This document shows, piece after piece, positions 38,330 to 48,690 of a stretch of 64,000 bases of DNA. The notes below the pieces were generated by a model. That model did no database searches and was not told the DNA's origin. It saw only the letters and a program-made list of their open reading frames with translations. Numbering within the stretch: position 1 is the first letter of the stretch; every line of letters begins with the position of its first letter. The translations under genes and the position numbers were made by a program. Source of the stretch: Impatiens glandulifera (lineage: Eukaryota > Streptophyta > Magnoliopsida > Ericales > Balsaminaceae); NCBI RefSeq assembly GCF_907164915.1, contig NC_061862.1, positions 144,344,972-144,408,971 on the forward strand. Direction: 5' to 3'.

Positions 38330-40031
38330 TGCGTATGATTTTGACTTAGCAGACGTCTTCCTGCTAGCCACTGATCCCCTAGCTTTTGAAGATGATTTTC
38401 TTTTAAAACTCATTGACTTTGAGTCAGGTTTTAGATTACCAGACTTGCTGGCTGCTTCTAACTTAATTTTCAGTCAGCTAACCGTTGGTGGAACATAAGT
38501 TATTTCATTCTTCAAAGTTAACTCTTCATGAATTGGATCAGATTCAATGTCAGTTAGACTCCATTTGACAAAACTTATTGGCTTAAGTTTGTTAGTTGCT
38601 GAGTTTAGCTTTTTACAGGACTGGTTTGGTTCATCGCTATCAAATCCTAAACCGGATTTAGATTTAGCAGGCTTCAACAGACTAATCTGATATTTGACAG
38701 CTTCTTCAGACCTTGTCCAAGCACTAACAATATAGTTTAACCTTTTATTTTCAGAACAAAGAGTTTGAATATGTTCCTTGAGTATCTCATTCTTAGATGA
38801 GATCTCGATCTTTTCATTCTCAAGAGTTTTTAATTCTAGAGTTTGAGACAAAGCAAATTGAGACACTTTAGATGAAGACTTTATTTCATTTAAGGATTCT
38901 TCTAGCTTTCTGTACTCTATGACCATGTCATCTAGTGCAGCTACCCGTTGTTCCCTTGAAAAAATTTCAAAAGAGAAGTCAAATACCTCAGTTTCTTGAG
39001 TTTCTTCTTCTCTTGCCATGAAACATGCAACCTCGTCTTAATAATTGTCGATGGATGAAGAGTAAGAGTCATTATAGTTTCTTCTGTTCTTCTCGTCCCC
39101 TGCCACAAGAGCCTTCAGCTCCTTTTCTTCGTCCTTCTTCTTCTCATCACGCTTCGGCTTCCGACATTCCAACTAGTAATGACCTAGAATGCCACAGTTA
39201 AAACACTTAACATTAGCTTTGGATTTCTTATTAACATTTGAATTTCAGGAGCTTGAGTTAGAGTTTCTCTTCTTCATGAAGTCTCCAAACTTCTTCACGA
39301 AGATAGACATAGTATCGCTGCTGAGTTGTCTTCACATTAGGAGCAACTGGTGATTCTTCAGCAGTCACCAAAGCTTTGGCAATGATGATGGATGATGGTT
39401 AATCTTCTTCAATCCTTGAGTTTAACTCGAATTCATAGGCCTTGAGATCAATAAACAGATCGAAGAGCGAGATCTTGTTGAGGTCTTTGGACTCCCTCAT
39501 AGTCATCGTCTTTATGTCCCATTCCCTTGGCAAAGCACGCATAACCTTGATAGCAATCTCCCTGTTGCTATAGGTCTTGCCGAGAATAGAGAGAGTGGAG
39601 ATTAATTGTCTGAACCTTGTGTCAAACTCAGTCATTGTTTCTCCAGGACGCATTTTGAAACTGTCAAACTGTTCAGTGACAACCATGATCTTGTTCTCCT
39701 TTGTTTGCTCATTGCCCTCACACAGTTGGGTAAGTCTGTCTTAGATCTCCTTGGTAGTATCACACTCGATGATGTAGTTGAACATACTGTCTTCAAGAGA
39801 TTTGTACAGCACGTCTAATGCCATATTGTTGAGGTTGTTTCTCCTCTTATCTTCACTGGTCCATTCAGATTTCTCCTTATCAATCTTGATGGGACCATCT
39901 GTGATAACACTCCACATGTCGTCATGAAGAGAAGAGAGGTGAGCATGAACTCTCTTCTTCCACACGATATAGTTTTCTCTTGAGAATATGGGGATTGCGG
40001 TAGCACTAACATCTTTTGTTATGGTAGACAT
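38330..40031 (-). pseudogene. Ty1-copia gag remnant (DUF4219/UBN2 type, zinc knuckle, coiled coil)
   Basis: Reading the minus strand: 40031-39741 gives a gag N-terminus (IPIFSRENYIVWKKRV) ending at a stop where homologues have tryptophan (KEI-stop-DRL). 39686-39399 is a UBN2-type segment (FDTRFRQLISTLSILG, MRALPREWD). Near 39225-39170 lies a CCHC zinc knuckle, CFNCGILGHY, then a stop, then LEC. 39019-38474 is a coiled-coil C-terminal part with IVSAWTRSEEAVKYQ and KSGLGFDSDEPN, frequent in plant copia gag proteins. Further on, QIWIPKG and MWVPK near 38290-38220 mark the usual gag-pol junction, after which pol is missing. Gag would package element RNA; this copy cannot. Confidence 0.75.
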
Positions 40032-40061
40032 TCTTAGAGTTAGCTTGAGAATAGAAACAGG

Positions 40062-40073
40062 GCTCTGATACCA
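40062..40073 (-). other. Primer-binding site for initiator Met tRNA
   Basis: TGGTATCAGAGC on the minus strand, two bases inside the LTR end (TTTCA at 40080-40076). It fixes the orientation of the element and the inner LTR boundary. Confidence 0.85.
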
Positions 40074-40075
40074 AT

Positions 40076-41991
40076 TGAAAGGATCGGTGGCACCAATAGA
40101 GACAGGGGTCTAACTATTGATGACAACTTTTGGAAAACGATTTGATAGAAATCCTGTAAGGGATTAGTATCACTTTCTATTCTTCACAAACCCTTGCAAA
40201 CTCTTGAAGCGATTCAAGTGCATAAACGTTTGCTCAGGTTTGAAGCTAAGAACTAATGAAGGAGAAGATGACATAATGTAAATGAAGAAAAGAGTTGTTT
40301 ATGGATGTTCGGAGAAAAACTCTCTTACGTCACCCATTTTTCCAACCACCGGAAGTATTCACTATACTTTTCTTAAAATCAAATCTAGTTTTAAAGCTAG
40401 CTTACTGTTGAACAGAACAGACTCTATTCAACTTACAGTATATTGAAGAATATCACTCAGCTAGACAATACTCTGATTATATCTCTCTCTTTGTGTAAAA
40501 CACAGTAAGCAAGAAAGCAATTCGTAAGAACGATTGTAAGTTCAGTAGACTTGTTAATTAGTTGACTTGCTTGTTCTTTCGTGTATCTATCTATGTATTC
40601 GTCTGTTGTCCTTGAGGATCTTTAAATAGAGAACATGTACCAACGGTCAATTCTTCTATAATGACACGTGGCAAAAACCCATTGGAAAGCCTCCATAGTA
40701 CACAGGTACAGCAGACACTATGCACAAAGATTGTGGCCGTACCAATCTGGTAGTGCGCCGAATATTCTTCTAGGATTGTCCTGCAAGAAATAAGTAGTGG
40801 GAAGAATATTTGTTTACGTGGCATTAATTCATTGGATGGAAATGATTGTCGCACTGATCTGCACAGATTAGTGGAGCATGAGTAGCATGCATCTAGTTGA
40901 TCGTGGATAGACGGATGCTAACTTCAAGCAACTGCGGAAGCGAGGCATTAGACGTACTCCATTAGACTACCAAGTCTAATGAAGTTAGACGACCCCGTCT
41001 AATAGCAATATCCATTAGACCACCAAGTCTAATGGAGTTAGACGACACGTCTAACTACGTGTCCACTCAGACTAGTCTGAAAGAGTTAGACTCATTGCGT
41101 CTAACTTTCATCTGTTAGATTGCACGTCTAACTTTCATCTGTTAGATTGCACGTCTAACTACGTCGTTAGACTACACGTCTAACTACGTTTGTTAGACTG
41201 CACGTCTAACTACGTTTGTTAGACTGCACGTCTAACTACGTTTGTTAGACTACACGTCTAACTACATTTGTTAGACTGCACGTCTAACTATGTATCTGTT
41301 AGACTGCACGTCTAATTACATCTGTTAGACTACATGTCTAACTACGTATCCGTTAGACTACACGTCTAACGACAACTGTTAGACTGCACGTCTAGCTACG
41401 TCTGTTAGACTGCACGTCTAACTACGTATCTGTTACACTACGTGTCTAACTATATCTGTTAGACTGCATATCTAACTACATCTGTTAGACTGTACGCCTA
41501 ACTGAATCTGTTAGACTACACGTCTAACTACGTATCCATTAGATTGCACGTCTAACTGCATTTGTTAGACTGCACGTCTAACTATGTCTATTAGACTGCA
41601 CGTCTAACTGCATCGGTTTGACTGCACGTATAACTACATATGTTAGACTGCACGTATAACTACGTCTATTAGACTACATGTCTAACTATGTCTATTAGAC
41701 TGCATGTCTAACTACGTCTATTAGACTGCACGTCTAACTACGTATCCGTTAGACTACACGTCTAATTGCATATGTTAGACTGCACGTCTAACTACGTCTG
41801 TTAGACTACACGTCTAACTACGTCTAATGAACCTGATTCAAGCTAAGTCAAACTTAGTATGTTTTGATGCACCTGCACAAAAACAATTAGACTGCTTAGT
41901 TTCCTTCTTATTTAAGTTTTATACAAATTCATCATCAAAATACCGTTAGTTAGAATAGTTTGACCCTTAGTCAAAATAATTTGACCCAACA
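40076..41991 (-). repeat. 5' LTR of the copia element, about 1.9 kb
   Basis: On the minus strand it begins TGTTGGGTCAAATTATTTTG and ends GATCCTTTCA beside the primer-binding site, so it has the TG...CA ends of an LTR. U3 contains a long hairpin minisatellite (40940-41830). A TATTTAAAG at about 40628-40620 is a good TATA candidate, which places the transcription start near 40590. The second LTR is not visible in the window. Confidence 0.7.
40940..41830 (-). repeat. Hairpin minisatellite in the LTR, about 28 units of 22-26 bp
   Basis: The unit is GTTAGACTGCACGTCTAAC plus a short linker (TACGT or TACGTATCT). Each unit is palindromic: TTAGAC and GTCTAA separated by five or so bases. Units are regular from about 41105; before that (40940-41100) they are irregular (CCATTAGACTACCAAGTCTAAT type). 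A looser version of the motif, TTAGACGT..ACGTCTAA, occurs at 37665-37870 before the accessory ORF. Confidence 0.9.
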
Positions 41992-42895
41992 CATAATTTT
42001 GCCAAAAACAATTATGCATCCTCCACCTCCTCTCAAACAGTGAGAAAAGACTTTAGGCATAACCCGTTGCGATGTCAACCGCGATAAGACAGATGAATGA
42101 CCCTGGCCAAACCCAAAAATTTCGTCGATTGCTCGACATCCCTCAAATATTGGCCCATTGGCCGAAGTGCTACACCTATTAAACCAAATTCAAATTAATA
42201 GATATTTCCTAGAGAGATACGTAACCAATACATTAAAAAAAATTCATTATTCTCATTCGGATAGAAAACTACCCAATGTTCTCCGATCAATTAATTATTA
42301 TCCAAAAATAATGGACGAGTATGTCACCGAAGACTACAACATATCCACTAAATAGTAGCTGAATTCATGACTTCCGTCTACATATTTAAGCCAAAGTGCA
42401 CATAAACTACTACTATCAGCACATCGGCCAAATTCTCAACATTACTCATTCGAACATGAAATCGTTAATTATTATTAATGATATCAATATTTATTTATTT
42501 TTGGAATTTAAGTTTATTTATTTTGGACAAACATAATGTTGAAAGTCACTTCAATACAGAGTTGGTCATTGTGCATTAACGTTCATAATCGACTAGGGCA
42601 GGTTATGTTAAATTCTCAATCGTGTCATGTTGTGTCTCAATCTTATGCATGTCGTGTCGTATTTTGACCCACTCAAAATGTTATGGTTCATTGACTCTTT
42701 CGTGTCGTGTTAATTACTATCCACGAGTTTATTCGTGTCGTGTTAATTTGTGTCCACGAGTTTATTCGTGTCGTGCTAACTCGTGTTTAAATTTATATTT
42801 CGTATTATTCCAAGTAGAGTTGGTCATCGTGTTGACCTAATCGCGTTGTGTCGATGCTCGTTTTCGTGTTATTCATGAACGGGCTATACACAAAT
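41992..42895 (+). repeat. Satellite monomer (copy B, right part)
   Basis: One nearly complete monomer, with the GGCCGAAGTG anchor at about 42161 and a GTGTCGTG segment at 42630-42850. It ends where the shared AT-rich flank begins. A second TTCGTGTCGTG-containing segment is duplicated within it (about 42697-42790). Confidence 0.8.
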
Positions 42896-43058
42896 TAATT
42901 TTTTTAAAAAAATCTAAAAGGGGATAAAGTGGCCTAAGCCTAAAGTTTTAAAAAATCAGACTGATAAAGACAATTTGCTCTTCTTCAATGTTGTAAAAGG
43001 GATAGTTTAAATCTAAAACATTTAAAATCAATTATATTTGTTTGTAGAACTTTGATTA

Positions 43059-43464
43059 AGGCATTTGTACCGGCCTCCCTATTTTGTATCCCTAAAAATA
43101 ATATAAAATAATAATATCCCTATTTTAGAGAATCAAAATATAAATTATTCTACATCAGTTTCTTTATCTTTATCCATATATCATTTAAATATTCATTAAA
43201 ACAACCAATTTTTCAACCATCTCAACCACTTAATTACTTATTCATATATATTTAAATATTCATTGTTATCCATGAAAGTCAAAATATATTATTTTATTAT
43301 TTAGGGATGCTATAGTAATCCCTAAATATAAGAATTCACTGTTCATCATTCCTAAAAAATTATAAGGATAGGGAATTTGATAAAGTATTTTTTTTACACC
43401 TTTTATATTATTTATTTTCATAATAGAGATAGAACACATTTTAAGGATTCTGCTACAAATGCCC
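43059..43464 (+). mobile_element. Tourist-like (PIF/Harbinger) MITE with TTA target duplication
   Basis: A 406-bp element with related ends, AGGCATTTGTACC on the left and GGGCATTTGTAGC on the inverted right, flanked by TTA at 43056-43058 and 43465-43467. Copy A has the uninterrupted site ACTTTGCTTATATG with TTA at 18918-18920. There is no coding capacity. TTA duplication and a G-rich terminus are standard for PIF/Harbinger MITEs. Confidence 0.85.
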
Positions 43465-43835
43465 TTATATGTTTAGAATATGTTTTTTCATCATATATAT
43501 ATATATATATAAAAGATGAAAAAAATAAAATAAGATGAGGAAGCCATCTAGAACCTTTTTTTTAACTATAGATCAAGAGCTGGATCTCTAACCGAATCAA
43601 ATCAGATTTTTTTTAAACAAAAATGAAAACAAAACAATAAAAAAATTGAAAACTATTTTTTTTTATATATATTTTGTTAGAACATTAATTTAAATAAAAT
43701 AATATTCTTAGTTAAAATTTAACTTAAATTTATTCCAATTTTAAGTGTTTTGAAACTTCTAACATTTAAATATACATTAAATTAATTATAATACAAAACT
43801 TTTATATATATATTATTATATATTTTTAATATAAC

Positions 43836-44940
43836 TATATTTTTTCTACATGACATCCCAAACTTTAAAACTAGAGCCGGCCCTGTAAGCCTTTGAAGTA
43901 CGGCAGCCCACTCCCTGTATAACTTATTATTAAAAATGTAAATTTTAAAACTAAATTGTTGTAGCTTAATAATTGACTATGATAATTATGATAATGTTGA
44001 GCTTTTTTTTATTTGTTTATATGTTTAAATATGACCGAAAATCATTTTTATTTTATTAATTTTTTAAATTAGATTAAGAATAACAATAAAAATATTGATA
44101 TTTTTTTTTCTACAGAAGGCGGAAAAACCCAAAACTCGGTCTACAGGTTCGGGGCGAAGAATGCATTTACCATCTCCGCTTTGTTTTTATTTCGGAAATA
44201 TTTTTATTCCATACCATTAATAAAATATATTTTAAAAAAATAAAAAAAAAATTATAAAATAATATTAAATAAACGAATTTTTAATATATATTGTAATATT
44301 TAAAATTTTATATTATTATAAAAAAATAAACTTATAAAATATAATGAATAAATAAATATATTTATGATTTAATATATTTAATTATGTTTTATAGTATTCG
44401 AGGTATAATCGGGATAAAATTAGAACTAAAATTAGAACGGGAGACAAAAATTTCATCCCGCCCCATCTCCATTTGATTTCAGGGACGGTTCGGTTCGATT
44501 TTCGCAAGACGATTTCAAATTATCATGCTTACTAACTAGTCAATATAACCGAATCAAATATCAAGAAATCAAAATTATACTAACTTCCAACATTAAAAAA
44601 ATTAATAAATAAATAATGTATACTAACATCTTATAATAATATTTAATAACAAGGTTCTTAAATAAGAAATGTCACTTATTCAGAATTAATTTTCAATATT
44701 TAAAAAATAAAAATCAGAATATATAAATATGATTCAACCCTAAACTTGTACCCAAGAACTCTCATTCCAAATTATATAAATATATATTATATATTTATAT
44801 AAATCAGGTTAAAACAAAATAATCAAAATAATAATATATCTCCCAAACCAAAAACTATTTCACTATCTGTAAAACAACAACAGATCTGAAATCAGTAACC
44901 TCTCATACCAAAATCAATGGCAACCATTCATATATATAAT
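43836..44940. other. Intergenic region with degenerate element remnants
   Basis: No gene is seen. A short CTAGAGCCGGCCCTG motif at about 43871 and a GC-richer pair of segments (44114-44180 with CGGTTCGGGGCGAAG-like sequence; 44398-44500 with GGGATAAAATTAG and CCCGCCCCATCTCC) look like the two ends of a decayed hAT-type element with an AT-rich middle, but target duplications could not be recognised. Confidence 0.4.
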
Positions 44941-44998
44941 CTTAAGTAACAACTACAAAAACTAGAAGAAGAAGAAGAAGATGAAGATGAGAAAATCT

Positions 44999-45889
44999 CT
45001 AACTCTGTATATTTTTCCTAGGCCTACCTCTTTTCTTAGTATGAACTGCAGTAGTAGTAGTACTTACATCTGTTGCCGGAGGAGCTACCTTCTTTTCCGA
45101 TTCACTTTGTGGAGGAACAGAAACAGAAACAGGAACAGGAACAGTTGAATCCTTCTTTAATCCCTGATTCAGATCACTAAAGATAGGAAAAAACGCTTTA
45201 TAACAATAATAAGCATCTTTTCCCGGCACAATCGGTGGCAATGGAGAAATCACCACTCCATGAAACGCTTTCTCGCATTTCTGACACTTGAAACAACAAT
45301 CCAAGTATATATTTGGATATTCATATAAGTTATAACAGTAAGGACAAACAGTCCAGAATGTCTTCATCGTCGTCGTCTTCTTCGTTTCATTAATCTCGTT
45401 ATCGTAGATCGATTTGTTAGATGGATCTGAAATGATTTTCCAAGCATCTGAGATTAATCGAAAGGCTGATTCGGCGAATGGAAATTTGTTTTTATCTGGA
45501 TGAAGGAGGAGAGCTAGACGACGATATTGACGTTTTATTAGATCGAGATCGTCTGAACGACGATTAACTTGAAGAATAGCGTACCAATCGGTGATATTGT
45601 TGTTTATCTTGGTTTGAGAAGCCATGAGTACGTCAGCGACGGCGAGGATCTGATCTGTACCGTCGAGGAGTGGATCGTTTTCTTGTGCGAGAACGGCGAA
45701 ATCGCGACATTCGTTGAAGTTTTGAGCGTGGAGAAGTCTGTGAGCTACGGCGAGTAATCTCTCGGCTTCGACTCCGTTCGATGGATCGTGCATACTTTCT
45801 CTCTCTGGTTCAGATCGATCGATTAGAGAAATGGTTTGATTGAGACGGTGGTGGTTGGTGAGTGGGTGGGGGTGTTTGTTCTGATTCAC
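44999..45889 (-). CDS. DnaJ-domain protein with zinc-finger-like segment and AT-hook
   Basis: A single uninterrupted frame of 296 residues. Met33 (45793, MHDPSNGVEAERLL) is an alternative start and may be the true one, because related proteins begin with a short stretch before (E/A)AERLL. Residues 34-95 form the alpha-helical N-terminus (CRDFAVLAQENDPLLDG, QILAVADVL). Residues 100-163 are the J domain with HPD at 130-132. A Cys cluster follows (CPYC at 182-185, CCFKCQKC at 198-205), as in the plant DUF3444 DnaJ group, though the DUF3444 domain itself is absent. The C-terminus has KKRGRPRK (285-292), an AT-hook. The J domain would stimulate Hsp70; the AT-hook and basic tail suggest a nuclear, DNA-associated role. 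Intronless genes are usual in this group. Confidence 0.88.
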   Translation of the reverse strand: MNQNKHPHPLTNHHRLNQTISLIDRSEPERESMHDPSNGVEAERLLAVAHRLLHAQNFNECRDFAVLAQENDPLLDGTDQILAVADVLMASQTKINNNITDWYAILQVNRRSDDLDLIKRQYRRLALLLHPDKNKFPFAESAFRLISDAWKIISDPSNKSIYDNEINETKKTTTMKTFWTVCPYCYNLYEYPNIYLDCCFKCQKCEKAFHGVVISPLPPIVPGKDAYYCYKAFFPIFSDLNQGLKKDSTVPVPVSVSVPPQSESEKKVAPPATDVSTTTTAVHTKKRGRPRKNIQS

Positions 45890-46033
45890 AACTTAAAATA
45901 GAATATTAGCTGTCTCCCTCTCAACTAAATCACCAAAATTACAATAAATTTATACATTATATTTTTTAATTATAATATTATAAAGTTAAAGACATATAAT
46001 GTCTTAAGTTGAAATTTAAGTCACGATTATGAC

Positions 46034-46555
46034 TAGGCCGATAATTTTGAACCCGACACGAAAAGACGATTCGGACCAAACACGAAGCAATTAGGTTAAG
46101 GTAATTTAGGTTAAGGTAATGTAATATTTTGTTCGGATCAAATTAAAGTCGACATGTTTAACCTGATTAATAAATAAGTCAAAATCGGATCGATCTAAAA
46201 TGAACCAAAGTAGACCCGATAACATGTTTACAAGTTTTTTTTGTTGAGTTTTTTTTTATTCACTCACACATTTTTTTTTGTAAAAAAAATTTAAGCGAAT
46301 TTTTTATTTAGCTTTTTTTTTTCTATTTGTGTTGATGTCATTTTAATTTGAAACTGAAATGTTAATTAATTACATCGGATTTAGTTCGAGTTGAATTAGG
46401 TAAATCGGGTCAAATAAGTTAGATTCGAATCAAATATAAATAAACGGGTCACATTCATGTTAGATATTTTGACACGAATTACTAACTTGGTTCAGTTAAA
46501 TTGTCAACTCGAATCTGAATTCGCCAACTTAAAACTAACTCAAATTCTCACCCTA
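46034..46555 (+). mobile_element. Small non-autonomous hAT-like element, 522 bp
   Basis: Flanked by ATTATGAC (46026-46033) and ATTATGAG (46556-46563), an 8-bp duplication with one mismatch. The ends are related inverted repeats: TAGGCCGATAATTTTGAAC on the left, TAGGGTGAGAATTTGAGTT on the inverted right. The subterminal parts carry GGTTAAGGTAATTTAGG and CGGGTCA-type motifs. No ORF. It lies about 150 bp upstream of the DnaJ gene, so it could affect its promoter. Confidence 0.72.
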
Positions 46556-46563
46556 ATTATGAG

Positions 46564-47329
46564 TTAGGCTAGTTTCATGTTTGAGAGTTTAAATTGGTTT
46601 CATTTAACTTATGTATTTTAATATTATATATATATATTTAAATATTTTAATTTGTTTTTTTTTTAATTTAAAAAGCTAGCAAAATCACATTATAATTAAA
46701 AAATAATAATAATAATATTAATGATCTTTTATCTTTTATGCATTATTCTTATAATTTAAATTACCACAGTAGGTTAAATTTTATTACTATGTTAAATAAT
46801 ATGATTGTGTTAGAAAGTATTTATTTATTGTAAGAAATTGTTCATTTAAAGTAAAAATTAACTCTTCAAATCTAATATAAATATTATTTATATTACTTAA
46901 AATCTACATTAAGATTGCTCTAATAACAAAACTTTTAAGATTTTAAAATTATATTTTTATTTTATAATCAACACACTAGATTAATTGAAATTAAAATTTT
47001 ATTTCAAATTATTAACCTTTTATAAACTTATAAAAGTGAGAGTTTCATTTAAATGGTAAAATTTAGTTTTAAAAATTATTAATTATATATTTTATGTATA
47101 TATAATTAAATATAGAATTTTAATATAACAAACAATAATAAATACACTAAAAAATCATAATTAAAAAGTTAATAATGATAAATTATTTATGTGAATAAGT
47201 AACAATATGTATATTTTTAATTTATATCATTTATTTTAAATGGGAAAATGAAATTTAACAAATACAGTTAAAATTATAAACTCTCAAAAATAGTAAAACT
47301 TAACTAGGTGAAGGCTTTACCCAATCAAA
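46564..47329. other. AT-rich intergenic stretch, no gene seen
   Basis: Only AT-rich sequence with short microsatellites ((TA)n near 46626, (AAT)n near 46706). Confidence 0.6.
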
Positions 47330-48690
47330 TATTTTTTTAATATAGTAAAATTGTTAAATTTTAAATTTTAAGAATAAACTCAACATTTTAATATATATTT
47401 TTAAGCACAAATATATAAATAATATTTAATGGTAATCTATTTAAAAATATAATAACTATAATTATTATGACTAGAATCGGTAGTTAAAACTATAAATTCG
47501 TTAAAATTCGATAATTAAATTAATGGCATAATATTTTTATTATTTATAAATATCATGTAGATAATAATCATTAAGACAAATTCCCAAACTTTGGGCCCAA
47601 ACTTCCCAAAGTTTGATGTTTAAAATAATAAATTTTAAAAATAAATTCAATATTTAATAAATATTTTTAGACACAAATATATAAATAAGCTTTAACTATA
47701 ATTTATTTATTATGACTAGAATTGGTAATTCGTCGGTAAAAATACGATAGTTAAATTAATGACATGATATTTTTTTATTTTTTTATTTATAAATGTCATG
47801 TATATAATAAGTTAACGGAGTTTGAAAGTTTAAAAACGTTAAGACAAATTTTCAAAGTGTGATATTTAAAAAAATGATTTTAAGAGTAAACTCAACATTT
47901 TAATAGATATTTTTAGACACAAATATATAAATAAGTTTTAATGGTAATCTATTTAAAAATATAATAACCATAATTATTACAACTAGAATCAGTAGTCAAA
48001 ACCGTAATCCAGAATCAGTAGTCAAAACCATAATCCATTGAAATTCGATAGTTAAATTAATGACATGATATTTTTATTTACTTATAAATGTCATGTAGAT
48101 AATAAATTAACGAGTTTTAATGTTTAAAATCGTTAAAGACAAATTCTAAAAAATTTGATTTTGAAAGAAGAGTTTTTAAAGTAAACTCAACATTTTAATA
48201 GATATTTTTAGACACAAATATATAAATAAGTTTTAATGGTAATCTATTTAAAAATATAATAATCATAATTATAATTACTAATCGGTAGTCAAATTCGTTA
48301 AAATTCGATAGTTAAATTAATGACATGATCTATTATTTATCTATTTATAAATGTCACGTAAATAATAAATCAACGAAATTTGGATATTTAAAACTGTTAA
48401 AATAAATTTCTAAATTGTGATGTTTGAAAGAAAATATTTTTTAAGAGTAAACTCAATATTTTAATAAATATTTTTAAACACAAATATATAAATAAGTTTT
48501 AATAGTAATTTATTTTAAAATATAATAATCATAATTATTAGGATTAGAATCGGTAGTCAAAATTATTAATAAGTTAAAATTTGATAGTTAAATTAATAAT
48601 ATGATATATTTATTTATTTATAAAGGTTAGGTAGATATTAAGTGAATGAAGTTGGAGCTTAAAACTATTAAAACAAATTTAAAGAGCTTT
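47330..48690 (+). repeat. Tandem repeat, five units of about 265 bp
   Basis: The phrase AACTCAACATTTTAATA, or a close variant, recurs at about 47380, 47643, 47889, 48183 and 48448. Each is followed by CACAAATATATAAATAA, then a segment with AGAATCGGTAGT, then AATTAATG(A/G)CATGATAT and TTTATAAATGTCATGTA. Units have drifted by small indels. No coding content. Confidence 0.85.

Larger units (their letters stand above)
36329..41991 (-). mobile_element. Degenerate gag-only Ty1-copia element, minus orientation
   Basis: Read on the minus strand the order is LTR (41991-40076), primer-binding site TGGTATCAGAGC (40073-40062, matching the initiator methionine tRNA as in most plant copia elements), degenerate gag (40031 to about 38330), a promoter-like region with more TTAGAC motifs (38050-37300), and an accessory ORF (37262-36375). 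No protease, integrase, reverse transcriptase or RNase H motif is seen, nor a second LTR, so it is non-autonomous or deleted at its 3' side. It lies among satellite monomers; the two flanking monomers are in different phase, so some satellite was lost or recombined. The LTR start and the gag type recall the Sirevirus/Maximus branch; this is tentative. Confidence 0.75.
21714..43835 (+). repeat. Segmental duplication, copy B
   Basis: Direct repeat of 1-19285. It is longer than copy A because it holds two hAT-like elements, a Ty1-copia element and a MITE, and because its satellite block is rearranged. Identity is very high over the first 2.5 kb and remains clear to about 43835. It lacks the LINE, the solo LTR and about 155 bp of the beta unit present in copy A. 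Confidence 0.9.

Noticed and set aside
40940..41830. CRISPR-like array (short regular repeats with short spacers)
   Set aside because: The whole unit repeats, spacers are not unique, units are internally palindromic, and the context is an LTR in plant DNA.
45569..45757. 62-codon plus-strand ORF
   Set aside because: It is the reverse strand of the DnaJ coding region and has no independent support.
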